Shown here piece after piece: positions 37,235-47,797 of a DNA stretch of 64,000 nt. The notes beneath the pieces are model-generated. The model saw nothing but the letters and a program-made list of their open reading frames with translations. It was not told where the DNA came from and did not search any database. This DNA is from an uncultured Chromatiaceae bacterium (GTDB taxonomy: Bacteria > Pseudomonadota > Gammaproteobacteria > Chromatiales > Chromatiaceae). Positions within the stretch are counted from its first letter, which is position 1. The number at the start of each line of letters is the position of its first letter. The DNA is taken from positions 1 through 64,000 of the forward strand of contig CALALB010000011.1 of assembly GCA_937923175.1 (NCBI GenBank), written 5' to 3'. Made by a program: the position numbers and the translations under genes.

Positions 37235-38746
37235 ATGACCGAACACACCCTGCTGATCGCCCTGACCTTTGGGGTCTATCTTGTATTTGTCTGGTGGATC
37301 GGTTGGATCGCCTATCGGCGCACCCAGGATCTGGCCGATTTTATCCTAGGCGGCCAGCGTCTAGGCAGCGGGGTGGCTGCCCTTAGTGCCAGCGCCTCGG
37401 ATATGAGCGGCTGGTTGCTTCTGGGGCTACCGGGCCTTGCCTATACCGCGGGCCTAGGCTCGGTGTGGCTTGCCGGGGGGCTGTTGCTTGGGACCTGGCT
37501 CAATTGGCGGCTGGTGGCAAAACGACTGCGCATCCTCGGCAATGCCTACGGGGGGGCCCTGACCCTCCCTGAATATCTCGCCAATCGATTCGCAGAGATC
37601 GCCATCCCCCTGCGCCTGCTGAGCGCTGCCCTGGTCCTGGTGTTCTTCAGTATCTATACCGCCTCTGGACTGGTTGCGGGCGGCAAACTCTTTGCCTCGG
37701 TCTTTGCGCTGCCCTATCCCTTGGCTGTCGGCCTGACCCTGCTGTCGATCCTGGTCTATACGGCGATCGGCGGCTTTCTGGCCGTTTCCTGGACCGATGT
37801 CTTCCAGGGCCTGTTGATGGCCTTGGCGCTCGTCTTGGTCCCGCTGATCGCCTGGGTTCAATTAGGAGGGGTCGAGCCGATCTTAGCCCGGCTATACACC
37901 TCTGCACCCCAGCTGCTGACCCCCTGGTATGACGGCCAGGGTCAGACATTCGGCCTATTGGGGATCCTATCGCTCGCCGCTTGGGGGCTCGGCTATTTCG
38001 GTCAGCCGCATATTCTGGCGCGCTTTCAGGCGATCTCTGGACCCGAACAGATCGGGGCAGCGCGCCGGATCGCGGTGGCCTGGGTTGCCCTAACCCTGAC
38101 CGGTGCCGTTCTAACCGGGCTTGCAGGGGTCTTACTGATTGCACCGCCCTTGCCCCCAGAGTCCCGCGAAACAGTCTTTATCGTCCTGGTCAATCAGCTC
38201 TTTCACCCCTTACTTGCAGGAATACTGCTTGCGTCAATCCTGGCGGCAATCATGAGCACGGCGGATTCTCAGCTATTGGTCTGTTCCTCGACCTTTACCC
38301 AGGACCTGTATCACACCCTGGCGCGCCGCCAGGCGAGTCAGACCGAATTGGTCCGCACTGGACGGCTGGCGGTGGTGGGGGTCTCGATGATTGCATTCAC
38401 TATCGCCCTCGATCCGGATTCGATGGTCCTGGATCTCGTGGCCTATGCCTGGGCGGGGTTTGGTGCCGCCTTTGGCCCAACCCTGGTGTTATCCCTCTAT
38501 TGGCCAGGGATGAGCGGCTATGGTGCCTTGGCCGGGGTGCTGGTCGGCGGTTTGACCGTCTTGATCTGGCGGCCGCTAGCAGGCGGGATGTTGTATGAGA
38601 TCGTCCCTGGGATCATCCTGGCAACCCTCGCCATCATCCTGGTCAGCCGCTGGCGACCCGCCTCCCGGTCAGCATGCGAGCGTTTCCAACAGATCCTATC
38701 GTCATCGAATGGTCATAGATCCTCAATAAAATTGCCGGCACCCTGA
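37235..38746 (+). CDS. putP: sodium/proline symporter PutP
   Basis: 503-residue sodium:solute symporter with about 13 hydrophobic helices. The N-terminal half has DFILGGQRLGSGVAALSASASDMSGWLLLGLPG, the PutP Na+/proline site; the QPHILARFQAI segment near residue 258 and MSTADSQLLVCSS near 345 are also PutP-specific. The start is the ATG at 37235. phoB begins 26 bases downstream, but co-transcription is uncertain. A related solute such as glycine betaine is a less likely substrate. Confidence 0.93.
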   Translation: MTEHTLLIALTFGVYLVFVWWIGWIAYRRTQDLADFILGGQRLGSGVAALSASASDMSGWLLLGLPGLAYTAGLGSVWLAGGLLLGTWLNWRLVAKRLRILGNAYGGALTLPEYLANRFAEIAIPLRLLSAALVLVFFSIYTASGLVAGGKLFASVFALPYPLAVGLTLLSILVYTAIGGFLAVSWTDVFQGLLMALALVLVPLIAWVQLGGVEPILARLYTSAPQLLTPWYDGQGQTFGLLGILSLAAWGLGYFGQPHILARFQAISGPEQIGAARRIAVAWVALTLTGAVLTGLAGVLLIAPPLPPESRETVFIVLVNQLFHPLLAGILLASILAAIMSTADSQLLVCSSTFTQDLYHTLARRQASQTELVRTGRLAVVGVSMIAFTIALDPDSMVLDLVAYAWAGFGAAFGPTLVLSLYWPGMSGYGALAGVLVGGLTVLIWRPLAGGMLYEIVPGIILATLAIILVSRWRPASRSACERFQQILSSSNGHRSSIKLPAP

Positions 38747-38772
38747 ATCAGGTTTCAGTCAACACTGCGCGC

Positions 38773-39459
38773 ATGACCACCATCCTGGTTATCGATGATG
38801 AGCCCGATATTCGAGAGGTCATCCGTTTTGCCCTCGAGGGCGCCGAGTATCAGGTCATCGAGGCTGGGCATGCCGACGAGGCCCGCAAACTGCTCAACCA
38901 AGAGCTCCCGGAGCTTATCCTGCTCGATTGGATGCTACCCGGGCGCTCAGGGCTGGAGCTGGCCCAGCAGCTTCGCCAAAACCCCAAAACCCGCCTGATT
39001 CCCATCATCATGGTCAGCGCCCGCGGGGAAGAGGGCGATCGAATCAGAGGGCTGGATACCGGCGCCGATGACTATATCGCCAAACCCTTCTCGCCGCGCG
39101 AGCTCGTCGCGCGGGTCAAGGCGGTGCTGCGGCGCGTCCACCTGGAGGAGACCTGTGACCAGATCGAGGTCGGTGGTCTGGTCATCGACAATCTCAGCCA
39201 CCGGGTCACGGCGAATGGCCAGCCGATTGAGGTCGCGCCTACTGAGTATCGCCTGCTGTATTTCCTGATGACCCATGTCGATCGCGCCTTCAGCCGCTCG
39301 CAGCTCCTCGACCAGGTTTGGGGAGATCAGGTCTATGTCGAGGAACGCACCGTGGACGTCCATGTCCGGCGTCTGCGCAAGGCACTCGAGCCCACCGGGC
39401 ACGACCGCCTCCTGCAGACCGTCCGCGGGGTGGGCTATCGCTTCTCGGATAAGACTTGA
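38773..39459 (+). CDS. phoB: phosphate regulon response regulator PhoB
   Basis: 228-residue OmpR-family regulator. The receiver domain has the acidic pair in VIDDEPD, phospho-acceptor Asp52 (LLDWMLPG) and Lys104 (AKPFSPRE). The C-terminal winged helix ends RTVDVHVRRLRKALEP and VRGVGYRFS. Paired with a PhoR-type kinase whose TTG start overlaps its stop. High similarity of style to PhoB; no Pho box or pst genes occur in the window. Confidence 0.93.
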   Translation: MTTILVIDDEPDIREVIRFALEGAEYQVIEAGHADEARKLLNQELPELILLDWMLPGRSGLELAQQLRQNPKTRLIPIIMVSARGEEGDRIRGLDTGADDYIAKPFSPRELVARVKAVLRRVHLEETCDQIEVGGLVIDNLSHRVTANGQPIEVAPTEYRLLYFLMTHVDRAFSRSQLLDQVWGDQVYVEERTVDVHVRRLRKALEPTGHDRLLQTVRGVGYRFSDKT

Positions 39460-40856
39460 AACACCCTAAGTATCACTGGATTTGGCGCAGCGGCCTGGGT
39501 CAAGCAGCGCTCCTTGACCTCAGCCTGGTGCTGATCCCAGTCTCGTTTGGACTGCTGCTGATCGATCTTGGGGTAAACCCCCTCTGGGTCTGGCCTTGGG
39601 TTTGGCTCCTCCCGCTGGTACGCCACCTGTCTTTACTCATCCGGTTGGGGACATTGATCTGGCGGCAGCGCCGTTTGAGCCCACCCTTTCCGCTGGGGCT
39701 CTGGGGCATGGTCTATCGCGGGATCGCGCGCTATCAACAACGTGGGCGCAAAGGGCGCAGGCGTCTGTTGCGTTTTAGCCGGCGCTTTCGCGAGGCCGCT
39801 CATGCGGTGCCAGATGCCTTGGTCATCCTGGGCAAATACCATCGCATCGAATGGGCCAATCCTGCCGCTGCGTCGCTCCTCAACATCCATTGGCCGGCGG
39901 ATGAGGGGCGTCCATTCACCAGCCTATTCAACCAGCCCGAGATCCTGCCCTTCATCGAGGCCGGTGAATATATGCGTCCGCTTGATCTCGCCCCAGAGCA
40001 CAATCCCGCCATCATGCTCTCCCTGCGTATCGTGCCCTTCGGCGAGCGCAAGAAACAACGGCTCTTGGTCGCGCGCGATATCACCAAGATCTATCATCTC
40101 AATATGATCCGGCGCGATTTCGTCGCCAATGCCTCGCATGAGCTGCGCACACCCTTGACGGTGATTGCCGGTTTTATCGAAAACCTACTCGATGCCCCGG
40201 CGACCCCTCCGGCCCATCGCCGGCCACTGACCCTGATGCGCAATCAGACCGAGCGCATGCGCTCGATCATCGAGGACCTGTTGACCCTCTCTCGCCTAGA
40301 GATGGATACCACCCCAGAGACCCAAGAGGCGGTCGATGTCCCCGATGAGCTGCATCTCATCCTCCAAGAGGCCCAGGCGCTCAGTCAGGGACAGCATCGG
40401 TTCATCACCCGGATCGAGGAGGATGTCTTGCTGTTTGGCTGTCCGGCGGAGTTGCGCAGTGCGTTTTCTAATCTGATTTTTAATGCCGTCAAACATACCC
40501 CGCCCGGTACCCAGATCGCGATCGAGTGGCAACGTAACAGCGGTGGAGTCGAGTTGTGCGTTGCTGACACTGGGCCTGGGATCGCCCCCGAGCATCTACC
40601 GCGTCTGACCGAGCGTTTTTATCGGGTCGATCGGGCGCGCTCGCGCGATTCGGGCGGCACAGGGCTTGGCTTGGCGATCGTTAAGCATGTCATCAACCGC
40701 CACGAGGGGCGCCTATTGATCGCCAGCAGGCTTGGGCAAGGGTCGCGCTTTACCTGCCGCTTCCCCAAACAGCGGTTGCGGCTGCGGGATGAGGTCCAGG
40801 ACACCCCGGCGCAACTCCCACTCAAGGAGCACCCTCCCTTAGCCAAAGGAGGATAG
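39456..40856 (+). CDS. phoR: phosphate regulon sensor histidine kinase PhoR
   Basis: 466 residues, starting at a TTG that overlaps the phoB stop. Two N-terminal membrane helices (about 18-38 and 43-62) with almost no periplasmic loop, a DUF3329/PAS region (about 110-200), then H-box [10 protein letters not shown] with His228, N-box [13 protein letters not shown], and G-boxes DTGPGI and GTGLGLAIV. This layout is PhoR rather than another sensor. The last codons (PPLAKGG) lie in a small palindrome shared with the convergent ihfB end. PhoU, PstSCAB are not near. Confidence 0.93.
   Translation: MKHPKYHWIWRSGLGQAALLDLSLVLIPVSFGLLLIDLGVNPLWVWPWVWLLPLVRHLSLLIRLGTLIWRQRRLSPPFPLGLWGMVYRGIARYQQRGRKGRRRLLRFSRRFREAAHAVPDALVILGKYHRIEWANPAAASLLNIHWPADEGRPFTSLFNQPEILPFIEAGEYMRPLDLAPEHNPAIMLSLRIVPFGERKKQRLLVARDITKIYHLNMIRRDFVANASHELRTPLTVIAGFIENLLDAPATPPAHRRPLTLMRNQTERMRSIIEDLLTLSRLEMDTTPETQEAVDVPDELHLILQEAQALSQGQHRFITRIEEDVLLFGCPAELRSAFSNLIFNAVKHTPPGTQIAIEWQRNSGGVELCVADTGPGIAPEHLPRLTERFYRVDRARSRDSGGTGLGLAIVKHVINRHEGRLLIASRLGQGSRFTCRFPKQRLRLRDEVQDTPAQLPLKEHPPLAKGG
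40829..40856. repeat. palindrome at the phoR/ihfB overlap
   Basis: CCTCCCTT, loop AGCC and AAAGGAGG form a stem with one mismatch. It overlaps the 3' ends of both convergent genes and codes PPLAKGG in phoR. A sequence of this type is a common dispersed element in proteobacteria. It may end transcription from both sides, although no T-tract is present. Confidence 0.5.
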
Positions 40857-41186
40857 ACGCGGGAGGATCTCGAGGGCGGCGGACTCGGCGGATTGAGTCT
40901 CCAGAAATGCCTGATAGACGCGCTCGCGCAGTTCTTTACCGGGTTTGAAATGAGGAACGCGCTTGGCTGGAAGGGCCACTGACTCACCGGTCTTAGGGTT
41001 ACGGCCAGTGCGCGGCGGGCGATAATGCAGCGAAAAACTGCCGAAGCCGCGGATCTCGATCCGCTCGCCCGCAGCCAAGGCCCTGGTCATACATTCTAGG
41101 ATCTTTTTGACCGCCTCCTCGATATCCTTATGTGGGAGTTGTTCCTGTTCAGCGGCGAGGATATCGATCAGCTCCGACTTGGTCAT
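40839..41186 (-). CDS. ihfB: integration host factor subunit beta (IhfB)
   Basis: 115-residue DNA-bending protein. [11 protein letters not shown], the [25 protein letters not shown] arm and [14 protein letters not shown] are canonical. The start ATG 41186 is chosen from family alignment. The C-terminus extends about 20 residues beyond the usual 94-residue IhfB ([21 protein letters not shown]), and this tail reads into the end of the convergent phoR. rpsA lies upstream, the classical rpsA-ihfB order. Confidence 0.95.
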   Translation of the reverse strand: MTKSELIDILAAEQEQLPHKDIEEAVKKILECMTRALAAGERIEIRGFGSFSLHYRPPRTGRNPKTGESVALPAKRVPHFKPGKELRERVYQAFLETQSAESAALEILPRLSSFG

Positions 41187-41261
41187 GGCTCCCATCCCCA
41201 AAGGCGACCGGGGACCGCTTGGCCCCCGATCAGACTCCTCAGCGACAAGTCTCTCGGAGGA

Positions 41262-42944
41262 TCAGCTGCCGCGCTGGGCCTCTTCCATCTGTTCCTTCAG
41301 GATATCGCCAAGGGTGGCCGTGGCGGCGGCGGCATCGCGCGCATAGCCCTTGATTGCATTCTGCTCGTCATCGACGTCCTTGGCCTTCATCGAGAGGGTG
41401 ATAGTGCGGTTCTTGCGGTCAACCCCCATGAACTTGGCCTCGACCTCATCGCCGACCTTAAGCACGCTGCGCGCATCCTCCACCCGATCGCGCGAGATCT
41501 CGGAGGCGCGCAGATAGCCCTCGACCCCCTCGGCCAGGGTAACGGTCGCGCCCTTGGCATCGACCTCGCTCACCACCCCCTTGACCACACTGCCCTTTTC
41601 ATGCAGGGCCACATAGCTCGAGAAGGGGTCTTTGTCGAGCTGCTTGATCCCCAGGGAGATCCGCTCGCGCTCGGGATCGACCGAGAGTACCACTGCCTCG
41701 ACCTCATCGCCCTTCTTATAGCGGCGCAGGGCCTGTTCGCCCGGCTCATCCCAGGAGATGTCGGAGAGATGGACCAGCCCATCGATACCGCCTTCCAGGC
41801 CGATGAAGATGCCAAAATCGGTAATCGACTTGATCTTGCCCGAGACATGATCGCCCTTCTTATGGGTTGCGGCAAACTCCTCCCAAGGGTTGGGCAGGCA
41901 TTGTTTGATCCCCAAGGAGATCCGGCGCCGCTCCTCGTCGATGTCAAGCACCATGACCTCGACCTCATCGCCGAGATTCACGACCTTACTTGGATGGACA
42001 TTCTTATTGGTCCAATCCATCTCGGAGACATGGACGAGCCCCTCAACCCCCTCCTCGATCTCGACGAAGCAGCCATAGTCAGCGATATTGGTGACCTTAC
42101 CGAAGACCCGGGACCCCTCAGGATAGCGGCGGGCAATATTGACCCAGGGGTCCTCGCCCATCTGTTTCAGACCCAAGGAGACGCGCTGGCGCTCGCGATC
42201 GAATTTAAGGACCCGCACGGTGATCTCGTCGCCGATCTGAACGACCTCTGAGGGGTGCTTGACTCGGCGCCAGGCCATATCGGTGATATGCAGCAGACCA
42301 TCGATACCGCCTAGATCCAGGAAGGCGCCATAGTCGGTGAGGTTTTTGACCACACCGCGCACCTCCATCCCCTCCTCCAGATTCTTCAGGAGCTGCTCCC
42401 GCTCGGCGCTGTATTCGGCCTCGACCACGGCGCGACGCGAGACTACGACATTGTTGCGCTTGCGGTCGAGCTTGATGACCTTGAACTCGTGCTCCTTGCC
42501 CTCGAGATAGGCGGTATCGCGCACTGGACGCACATCGACCAGCGAGCCCGGCAAAAAGGCGCGCACCGTCCCTAGATCGACGGTAAATCCCCCCTTAACC
42601 TTGCCGGTGATCACACCCCGGACGGTCTCGCCCTTTTCGAAGGCCTGCTCCAGATCATCCCAGGCCTTGGAACGCTTGGCCTTTTCGCGCGACAGGCGGG
42701 TAAAGCCGAAGCCATCCTCGACAGCATCGAGTGCCACCTCGACCTGGTCGCCGATTGCGACCTCCAGCTCGCCGTCTGGCCCGATGAATTGACTCCGGGG
42801 GATGATGCCCTCGGACTTGAGTCCAGCATTGATGAGGACGGCATCGGGGGTAATATCAACCACGGTGCCGATGAGGATGGCTCCCGGCTGAAGCTGGGTG
42901 GTATTGAGGCTTTGTTCAAAAAGTTCGGCGAAGCTTTCGGTCAT
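41262..42944 (-). CDS. rpsA: 30S ribosomal protein S1
   Basis: 560-residue mRNA-binding ribosomal protein with six S1 (OB-fold) repeats, as in other gammaproteobacteria. The start ATG 42944 ([13 protein letters not shown]) is the conserved one; an extension upstream to 43061 is not. Recognisable repeats include [38 protein letters not shown] and [18 protein letters not shown]. It lies between cmk and ihfB, the usual order. Confidence 0.97.
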   Translation of the reverse strand: MTESFAELFEQSLNTTQLQPGAILIGTVVDITPDAVLINAGLKSEGIIPRSQFIGPDGELEVAIGDQVEVALDAVEDGFGFTRLSREKAKRSKAWDDLEQAFEKGETVRGVITGKVKGGFTVDLGTVRAFLPGSLVDVRPVRDTAYLEGKEHEFKVIKLDRKRNNVVVSRRAVVEAEYSAEREQLLKNLEEGMEVRGVVKNLTDYGAFLDLGGIDGLLHITDMAWRRVKHPSEVVQIGDEITVRVLKFDRERQRVSLGLKQMGEDPWVNIARRYPEGSRVFGKVTNIADYGCFVEIEEGVEGLVHVSEMDWTNKNVHPSKVVNLGDEVEVMVLDIDEERRRISLGIKQCLPNPWEEFAATHKKGDHVSGKIKSITDFGIFIGLEGGIDGLVHLSDISWDEPGEQALRRYKKGDEVEAVVLSVDPERERISLGIKQLDKDPFSSYVALHEKGSVVKGVVSEVDAKGATVTLAEGVEGYLRASEISRDRVEDARSVLKVGDEVEAKFMGVDRKNRTITLSMKAKDVDDEQNAIKGYARDAAAATATLGDILKEQMEEAQRGS

Positions 42945-43073
42945 GAGATCCTGGTATCCTGCAAGAATGGCGCGCTTGACCCATCCCATCCGGGGCGGGG
43001 TTGTTGACTGAATGAAAAGGCCGGCGTGCTCCCCGCCGACCCGACCTCGATCGATTCCCAAAATGCGGGTCGC

Positions 43074-43745
43074 TCACTGGCTGAGCGCATCCGGAAGGAC
43101 GCGCCTAACCTCGGCCAGGACGCGCTCGAACACCTCTGGGATAGACATCCGGCTGGAATCGATGACGATCGCATCCTGAGCCGGACGCAGGGGCGCAGTC
43201 AAACGGCTGCGATCGCGTGCATCCCGCGCTCGGATGTCCACAATAAGCTGGTGGAGACTAGCACTCAATCCTTTTTCATTCAACTGTTTATAGCGACGTT
43301 CGGCCCGTACCTCTGGGGCGGCATCGAGAAAGATCTTTAAAGGCGCCTCGGGAAAGACCACGGTGCCCATATCGCGTCCATCGGCGACCAGGCCCGGCGG
43401 CCGCGCCCAGGCGCGCTGCCAGTCGAGCAGGGCGGCACGCACCTGGGGATGGGCAGCGACCCTCGAGGCTGCCAGACCAATCTCCTCGGTGCGGATGGCC
43501 TCGCTGAGATCCTCACCGTTCAGCCAGACACCCCCTTGTCGAAACTCGACAGCGAGGTTTTTGGCCAAACCCGTAAGGACTAGGGCATCATCAAGACCCA
43601 CCCCTTGCTGAAGGGCAACCCAGGCCAAGGCCCGATAGAGGGCGCCGCTGTCAAGGGCGTGCCAACCGAGACGCTGGGCGAGAAGCTGCATCAGCGTGCC
43701 CTTGCCGGTCCCCGAGGGCCCATCGATGGTGATGACTGGAATCAT
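43074..43745 (-). CDS. cmk: cytidylate kinase Cmk
   Basis: 223-residue kinase phosphorylating CMP and dCMP. The P-loop [12 protein letters not shown] is near residue 7, [17 protein letters not shown] is the nucleotide-binding region, and [18 protein letters not shown] is the lid. The start at 43745 overlaps the aroA stop by four bases. aroA-cmk-rpsA-ihfB is the standard gammaproteobacterial cluster. Confidence 0.96.
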   Translation of the reverse strand: MIPVITIDGPSGTGKGTLMQLLAQRLGWHALDSGALYRALAWVALQQGVGLDDALVLTGLAKNLAVEFRQGGVWLNGEDLSEAIRTEEIGLAASRVAAHPQVRAALLDWQRAWARPPGLVADGRDMGTVVFPEAPLKIFLDAAPEVRAERRYKQLNEKGLSASLHQLIVDIRARDARDRSRLTAPLRPAQDAIVIDSSRMSIPEVFERVLAEVRRVLPDALSQ

Positions 43746-45076
43746 AGGCGCTGGTCCGAGATCGCCAGCCCAGCCTGCGCTGCGAGGTGGACAAAATTAG
43801 GGAAGGAGGTCTCGACATTGGCGCAGTCGCGGATCTCAATTGGACCCTGAGCGCGCAGGCCAGCGATGGCAAAGGCCATAGCGATACGATGGTCACCCTG
43901 GGCGTCGATGGCCAGTTCTCCGGTTGCTGAACCCAGTGGACCGCCTTGGATCCGAATGCCATCGGCCAGGGGTTCGGCCTGGATGCCGAGGCGGCTTAGC
44001 CCATCGGCCATCGCTTGGATGCGATCGCTCTCCTTGACCCTGAGCTCAGCCGCCCCTCTCAAGACCGTCTCACCCTGGGCACAGGCAGCGGCGATAAACA
44101 GCGCCGGAAACTCGTCGATAGCCAATGGCACCTGCTGGGCAGGGATCTTGATCCCGCGCAGCGGCGCCGCCTTGACCCGGATATCGGCGACTGGCTCGCC
44201 GCCTGCCGTACGGCGATCCAGGAGCTCGATATCGGCGCCCATGGCGCGCAGGATGTTGATCACCCCGACCCGGGTCGGGTTGATCCCCACCTCCTCGAGC
44301 ACCAGATCCGATCCGGGGGCAATGCTGGCACCTACCAGAAAAAAGGCCGCAGAGGAGATATCGGCGGGAATCTGTAACCGGCAGCTGCGCAGACGCCCGC
44401 CGCCGCTCACACACACCTTCAGACCCTGGCGGCGCACCGCATAGCCGAATGCGGTCAGCATCCGCTCAGTATGGTCGCGGGTCGGCTCGGGCTCGTGGAT
44501 ACAGGTCTCACCCTGGGCATAGAGCCCAGCCAACATCAGACAGGACTTAACCTGGGCGCTGGCCATGGGGAGTCGATACTCGATACCGCGCAGGGCATCC
44601 GTCGGTTCGATCAGCAAGGGAGCCGTCCCCGCGGGGCTGGCCTGGATGCGGGCGCCCATCCGGGTTAAAGGATCCACGATCCGGCGCATCGGACGGCGGC
44701 TTAAGGACCCATCGCCGATCAGGGTGACCGGGAAGCGCTGACCAGCGAGGAGACCCGCCAGCAGGCGCATCGCTGTCCCTGAATTGCCCATATCGAGCGG
44801 TCCCAGCGGGGCCCTGAGCCCATCCCTGCCGACACCTTCAACCCAGACCTCGCCGTTTTCCGGATCTGTAATGGACACCCCCATGGCGCGGAAGGCCGCC
44901 AGGGTGGCGAGCGAATCGGCACCCTCAAGAAAACCGCTGATCTGGGTCTGACCCTCGGCGATCGAGGCCAGCATGATAGCGCGATGGGAGATCGATTTAT
45001 CGCCCGGGACCCGCAAGCGACCGCGCAATGATCCGCCTGGGGCGACGAGAAAACGATAGTCAGGGCGTTCTGCCAA
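43742..45076 (-). CDS. aroA: 3-phosphoshikimate 1-carboxyvinyltransferase AroA
   Basis: 444-residue EPSP synthase of the shikimate pathway. [20 protein letters not shown] carries the PEP-binding lysine; [15 protein letters not shown], the [17 protein letters not shown] segment and [15 protein letters not shown] are family signatures. The GNSGTAMR motif is the class II type. Divergent from yhbY with 125 bases between starts. Confidence 0.97.
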   Translation of the reverse strand: MAERPDYRFLVAPGGSLRGRLRVPGDKSISHRAIMLASIAEGQTQISGFLEGADSLATLAAFRAMGVSITDPENGEVWVEGVGRDGLRAPLGPLDMGNSGTAMRLLAGLLAGQRFPVTLIGDGSLSRRPMRRIVDPLTRMGARIQASPAGTAPLLIEPTDALRGIEYRLPMASAQVKSCLMLAGLYAQGETCIHEPEPTRDHTERMLTAFGYAVRRQGLKVCVSGGGRLRSCRLQIPADISSAAFFLVGASIAPGSDLVLEEVGINPTRVGVINILRAMGADIELLDRRTAGGEPVADIRVKAAPLRGIKIPAQQVPLAIDEFPALFIAAACAQGETVLRGAAELRVKESDRIQAMADGLSRLGIQAEPLADGIRIQGGPLGSATGELAIDAQGDHRIAMAFAIAGLRAQGPIEIRDCANVETSFPNFVHLAAQAGLAISDQRL

Positions 45077-45201
45077 GGTCCATCCTCGCTGGATCTGCGA
45101 TAAACTTCACAACTATACCAGCCGTTGTTAGACGAACCAATGGTCGCACGGCCTGCCTCATCCGCCCTAAGACAAACCCGGGTTGATTATTCATCCACCT
45201 T

Positions 45202-45507
45202 ATGAGCATGCCGATCTCATCTAAACAAAGGCGCTGGCTAAAACAGCAGGTCCATCATCTCAAGCCCATTGTTCTCATCGGCCAGCAGGGATTGACCGAG
45301 GCGGTGCTGACCGAGATCGATCGGGCACTCAATGACCACGAATTGATCAAGATCCGCCTCGGTGCCCTTGAGCCCGAGACCCGCCTGGTCCTGATCGAGC
45401 GGATCTGTCAGCGCACCGGTTCGCAGCTGATCCAGCGGATCGGTCACATCGCCGCCTTCTATCGCTACAATCCGCGCAAGTCCAACCCGCTGAACCTGCC
45501 GGTCTGA
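45202..45507 (+). CDS. yhbY: ribosome-assembly RNA-binding protein YhbY (CRM domain)
   Basis: 101-residue single CRM-domain protein involved in ribosome maturation. LSSKQRRWL-like N-terminus (SSKQRRWLKQQVHHLKPIVLIGQQGLTEAVLTEI), HELIKIRL and the C-terminal GHIAAFYRYNP match the family well. The start is ATG 45202 (or ATG 45208). The V-ATPase B gene starts 18 bases after its stop, an unexpected neighbour; in many gammaproteobacteria yhbY adjoins greA or ftsH/rlmE. Confidence 0.93.
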   Translation: MSMPISSKQRRWLKQQVHHLKPIVLIGQQGLTEAVLTEIDRALNDHELIKIRLGALEPETRLVLIERICQRTGSQLIQRIGHIAAFYRYNPRKSNPLNLPV

Positions 45508-45525
45508 CCGCGAGATCCATCACCG

Positions 45526-46908
45526 ATGAGCATCAAGGAATATTGCACCGCTGCCGAGGCCCACGGCGGTCTCTTGCTGGTCCGCCAGATTCCGGGCGTA
45601 GCCTTCAGCGACCGCGTCCAGATCAAGGATCATCAGGGGCGCCTGCGCACCGGTCAGGTCATTCGCGCCTCGGATGAGGAGGTACTGATTCTGGTCTTCG
45701 AAGGGACCGAGGACCTCGACCTGGAAAACACCTGGGTGCGTTTTCTGGACGAGCCGGTTGAATTGGCCCTATCGCCCGAGATCCTTGGCCGCGAATTTAA
45801 CGGGCTCGGCGTGCCCCGCGATGGGCGACCGCCGATTCGCTCGGCATTGCGCCGCCCAGTTGGGGGTTCGGCGATCAATCCAGCGGCGAGAAACTATCCG
45901 CGCGAGTTCATCCAGACCGGGATCTCGACCATTGATGGCCTTAATTCGCTGGTGCGCGGGCAAAAGCTACCGATCTTTTCGGGCTCAGGTCTCCCGCACA
46001 ATCGGCTGGCAGCCCAGATCGTGCGTCAGGCCAGGCTGATCGATGAATCCGCGGGCTTTTCGATCGTCTTTGCCGCACTCGGTGTTTCCTATGCGGATGC
46101 CAAGTTCTTCCGCGATGAGTTTGCCAACTCGGGTGTCCTGCGCAATGTGGTGATGTTCGTCAATCTGGCCGACGACCCCCCGGTCGAACGCCTGATCCTG
46201 CCGCGCACCGCCCTGACCGCTGCCGAATATCTGGCCTATGACCTGGACCGCCATGTCCTGGTCATCCTGACCGACATGACCAACTATGCCGAGGCGTTGC
46301 GCGAGGTCTCGACCGCCAAGGGCGATGTGCCGGCGCGCAAGGGCTATCCAGGTTATCTCTACTCGGACCTCGCCGAGATCTATGAACGCTGCGGGCGCAT
46401 CCATGAGCGCCATGGCTCGATCACCATGATGCCGGTGGTTTCCATGCCGTCGGATGACATCACCCATCCGATCCCGGACCTCACCGGTTATATCACCGAG
46501 GGTCAGATCGTGCTCTCGCGCGAGCTCCATAATCAAGGGATCTATCCGCCGGTCAATGTGCTCCCGAGCCTGTCGCGTCTGATGAAGGATGGCATCGGCC
46601 AGGATTTTACCCGAGATGATCATCCGCGCGCCGCTGCCCAGCTCTATGCACTCTATGCGCGGGCCCAGGAGACCCGCAATCTGGCCTCGATCATCGGCGC
46701 CGATGAGCTGTCCGAACGCGATCGGCTGTATCTGAGCTTTGCCGACGCCTTTGATCAGCGCTTCGTCGGTCAGGGCGAGGACGAGGACCGGTCGATCGAG
46801 GCCACGCTCGATCTTGCCTGGGAGCTGATGAGCATCTTCCCGCGCGACATGCTCACCCGCGTCAACGAGACCGATCTCGCCAAATATTACCGCGGACAGG
46901 AGACATGA
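45526..46908 (+). CDS. atpB: V/A-type ATP synthase subunit B
   Basis: 460-residue non-catalytic B subunit of a V/A-type rotary ATPase. N-terminal MSIKEYCTAAEAHGGLLLVRQI, RPPIRSALRRPVGGSAINPAARNYPREFIQTGISTIDGLNSLVRGQKLPIFSGSGLPHN region, SMPSDDITHPIPDLTGYITEGQIVLSREL and NVLPSLSRLMK are typical. As expected for B, the P-loop is not intact. No A, C, E, F, I or K subunit gene is present here, although B and D are. It overlaps the following YkgJ-type gene by four bases. Confidence 0.93.
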   Translation: MSIKEYCTAAEAHGGLLLVRQIPGVAFSDRVQIKDHQGRLRTGQVIRASDEEVLILVFEGTEDLDLENTWVRFLDEPVELALSPEILGREFNGLGVPRDGRPPIRSALRRPVGGSAINPAARNYPREFIQTGISTIDGLNSLVRGQKLPIFSGSGLPHNRLAAQIVRQARLIDESAGFSIVFAALGVSYADAKFFRDEFANSGVLRNVVMFVNLADDPPVERLILPRTALTAAEYLAYDLDRHVLVILTDMTNYAEALREVSTAKGDVPARKGYPGYLYSDLAEIYERCGRIHERHGSITMMPVVSMPSDDITHPIPDLTGYITEGQIVLSRELHNQGIYPPVNVLPSLSRLMKDGIGQDFTRDDHPRAAAQLYALYARAQETRNLASIIGADELSERDRLYLSFADAFDQRFVGQGEDEDRSIEATLDLAWELMSIFPRDMLTRVNETDLAKYYRGQET

Positions 46909-47177
46909 CCTCGGTCAGCTGTGACGATTGCGCGGCGGTTTGCTGTCGGCTCGAGGTCATCTGCCCGAGCGAGACCGGCATCCCGCCGTATCTGACCACC
47001 CGCAATCCCTGGGGGATGCGCGTTATGAGACGTCTGGACGATGCCTGGTGTGCAGCCCTCGATCGCGATAGTCTGCGCTGCCGCATCTATGAACAGCGCC
47101 CCGAGGTCTGCCGCAACTTTGCGATGGGCGGCCCCGACTGTCTCGCCGAGCGGAGCAAACCATGGCCCAATCGCTGA
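46905..47177 (+). CDS. YkgJ-type cysteine-cluster protein
   Basis: 90-residue protein with CDDCAAVCC at residues 6-14 and further cysteines at CAALDRDSLRCRIYEQRPEVC, the pattern of YkgJ/UPF0153 metal-cluster (probably Zn or Fe) proteins. It begins inside the atpB stop and ends inside the start of atpD (47162 within). Placement between subunits B and D implies co-expression with the ATPase. Role unknown. Confidence 0.85.
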   Translation: MTSVSCDDCAAVCCRLEVICPSETGIPPYLTTRNPWGMRVMRRLDDAWCAALDRDSLRCRIYEQRPEVCRNFAMGGPDCLAERSKPWPNR

Positions 47178-47797
47178 TCAAGGTCCCGCCGACCAAAAAT
47201 ACCCTCATCCGTCTTAAGAAACAGATCCGGTTTCTCGAGGACGGTCACGACCTGTTGGAGCGCAAACGCGAGCTCCTGACCCGGCTTGTGTATGAGCGGA
47301 TCGGCGAATACCGGCGTTTGCGCACCGACTGCGAGCAACTGCTTGCCCAGGCCTATCGCTGTCTGGCGATCGCCCATCTGCGTCTCGGCAGCCGCTCCCT
47401 GCGTCAGGCTGCGCTGGGCAGCGAACCAGCCATTGCGGTCGAGATCCTGCCCCGGCGGGCGCTAGGGGTTGAATATCCCTCGGTGACCAGCGCCCCACTG
47501 CCGCTCAAACCGGTCGGTCTACTTGGTACCGATATCAGCTTCGACACCGCTCGCGCGCAGCTGGCCGCCGCCGCGGTCATGCTGGCGCAGCTTGCAGAGG
47601 TCGAGATTGCCCTTTATCGCCTGCTCGAGGAGCAGCGTAAGGCGCAAAAGCGGGTCAATGCCTTGAAATATAACATCATCCCCCGCTATCACCGGACCAT
47701 CCATTTCATCCAATCGGCCCTCGAGGAAGAGGAACGCAATACCCTGTTTCAGGTCCGCCTGCTGGGCAAACGTATCCACCGGCTATCCAGCGATTGA
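47162..47797 (+). CDS. atpD: V/A-type ATP synthase subunit D
   Basis: 211-residue central rotor subunit. N-terminal PPTKNTLIRLKKQIRFLEDGHDLLERKRELL and the C-terminal coiled coil KRVNALKYNIIPRYHRTIHFIQSALEEEERNTLFQVRLLGKRI are canonical. The start ATG 47162 overlaps the YkgJ-type gene by 16 bases. The stop lies inside the convergent amidotransferase gene, whose stop overlaps by 15 bases. The missing subunits must lie elsewhere if the ATPase functions. Confidence 0.92.
   Translation: MAQSLIKVPPTKNTLIRLKKQIRFLEDGHDLLERKRELLTRLVYERIGEYRRLRTDCEQLLAQAYRCLAIAHLRLGSRSLRQAALGSEPAIAVEILPRRALGVEYPSVTSAPLPLKPVGLLGTDISFDTARAQLAAAAVMLAQLAEVEIALYRLLEEQRKAQKRVNALKYNIIPRYHRTIHFIQSALEEEERNTLFQVRLLGKRIHRLSSD

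Noticed and set aside
41130-42251. A 373-codon open frame on the plus strand
   Set aside because: It is antisense to rpsA, whose S1 repeats are unmistakable. Its periodic composition mirrors the S1 repeats.
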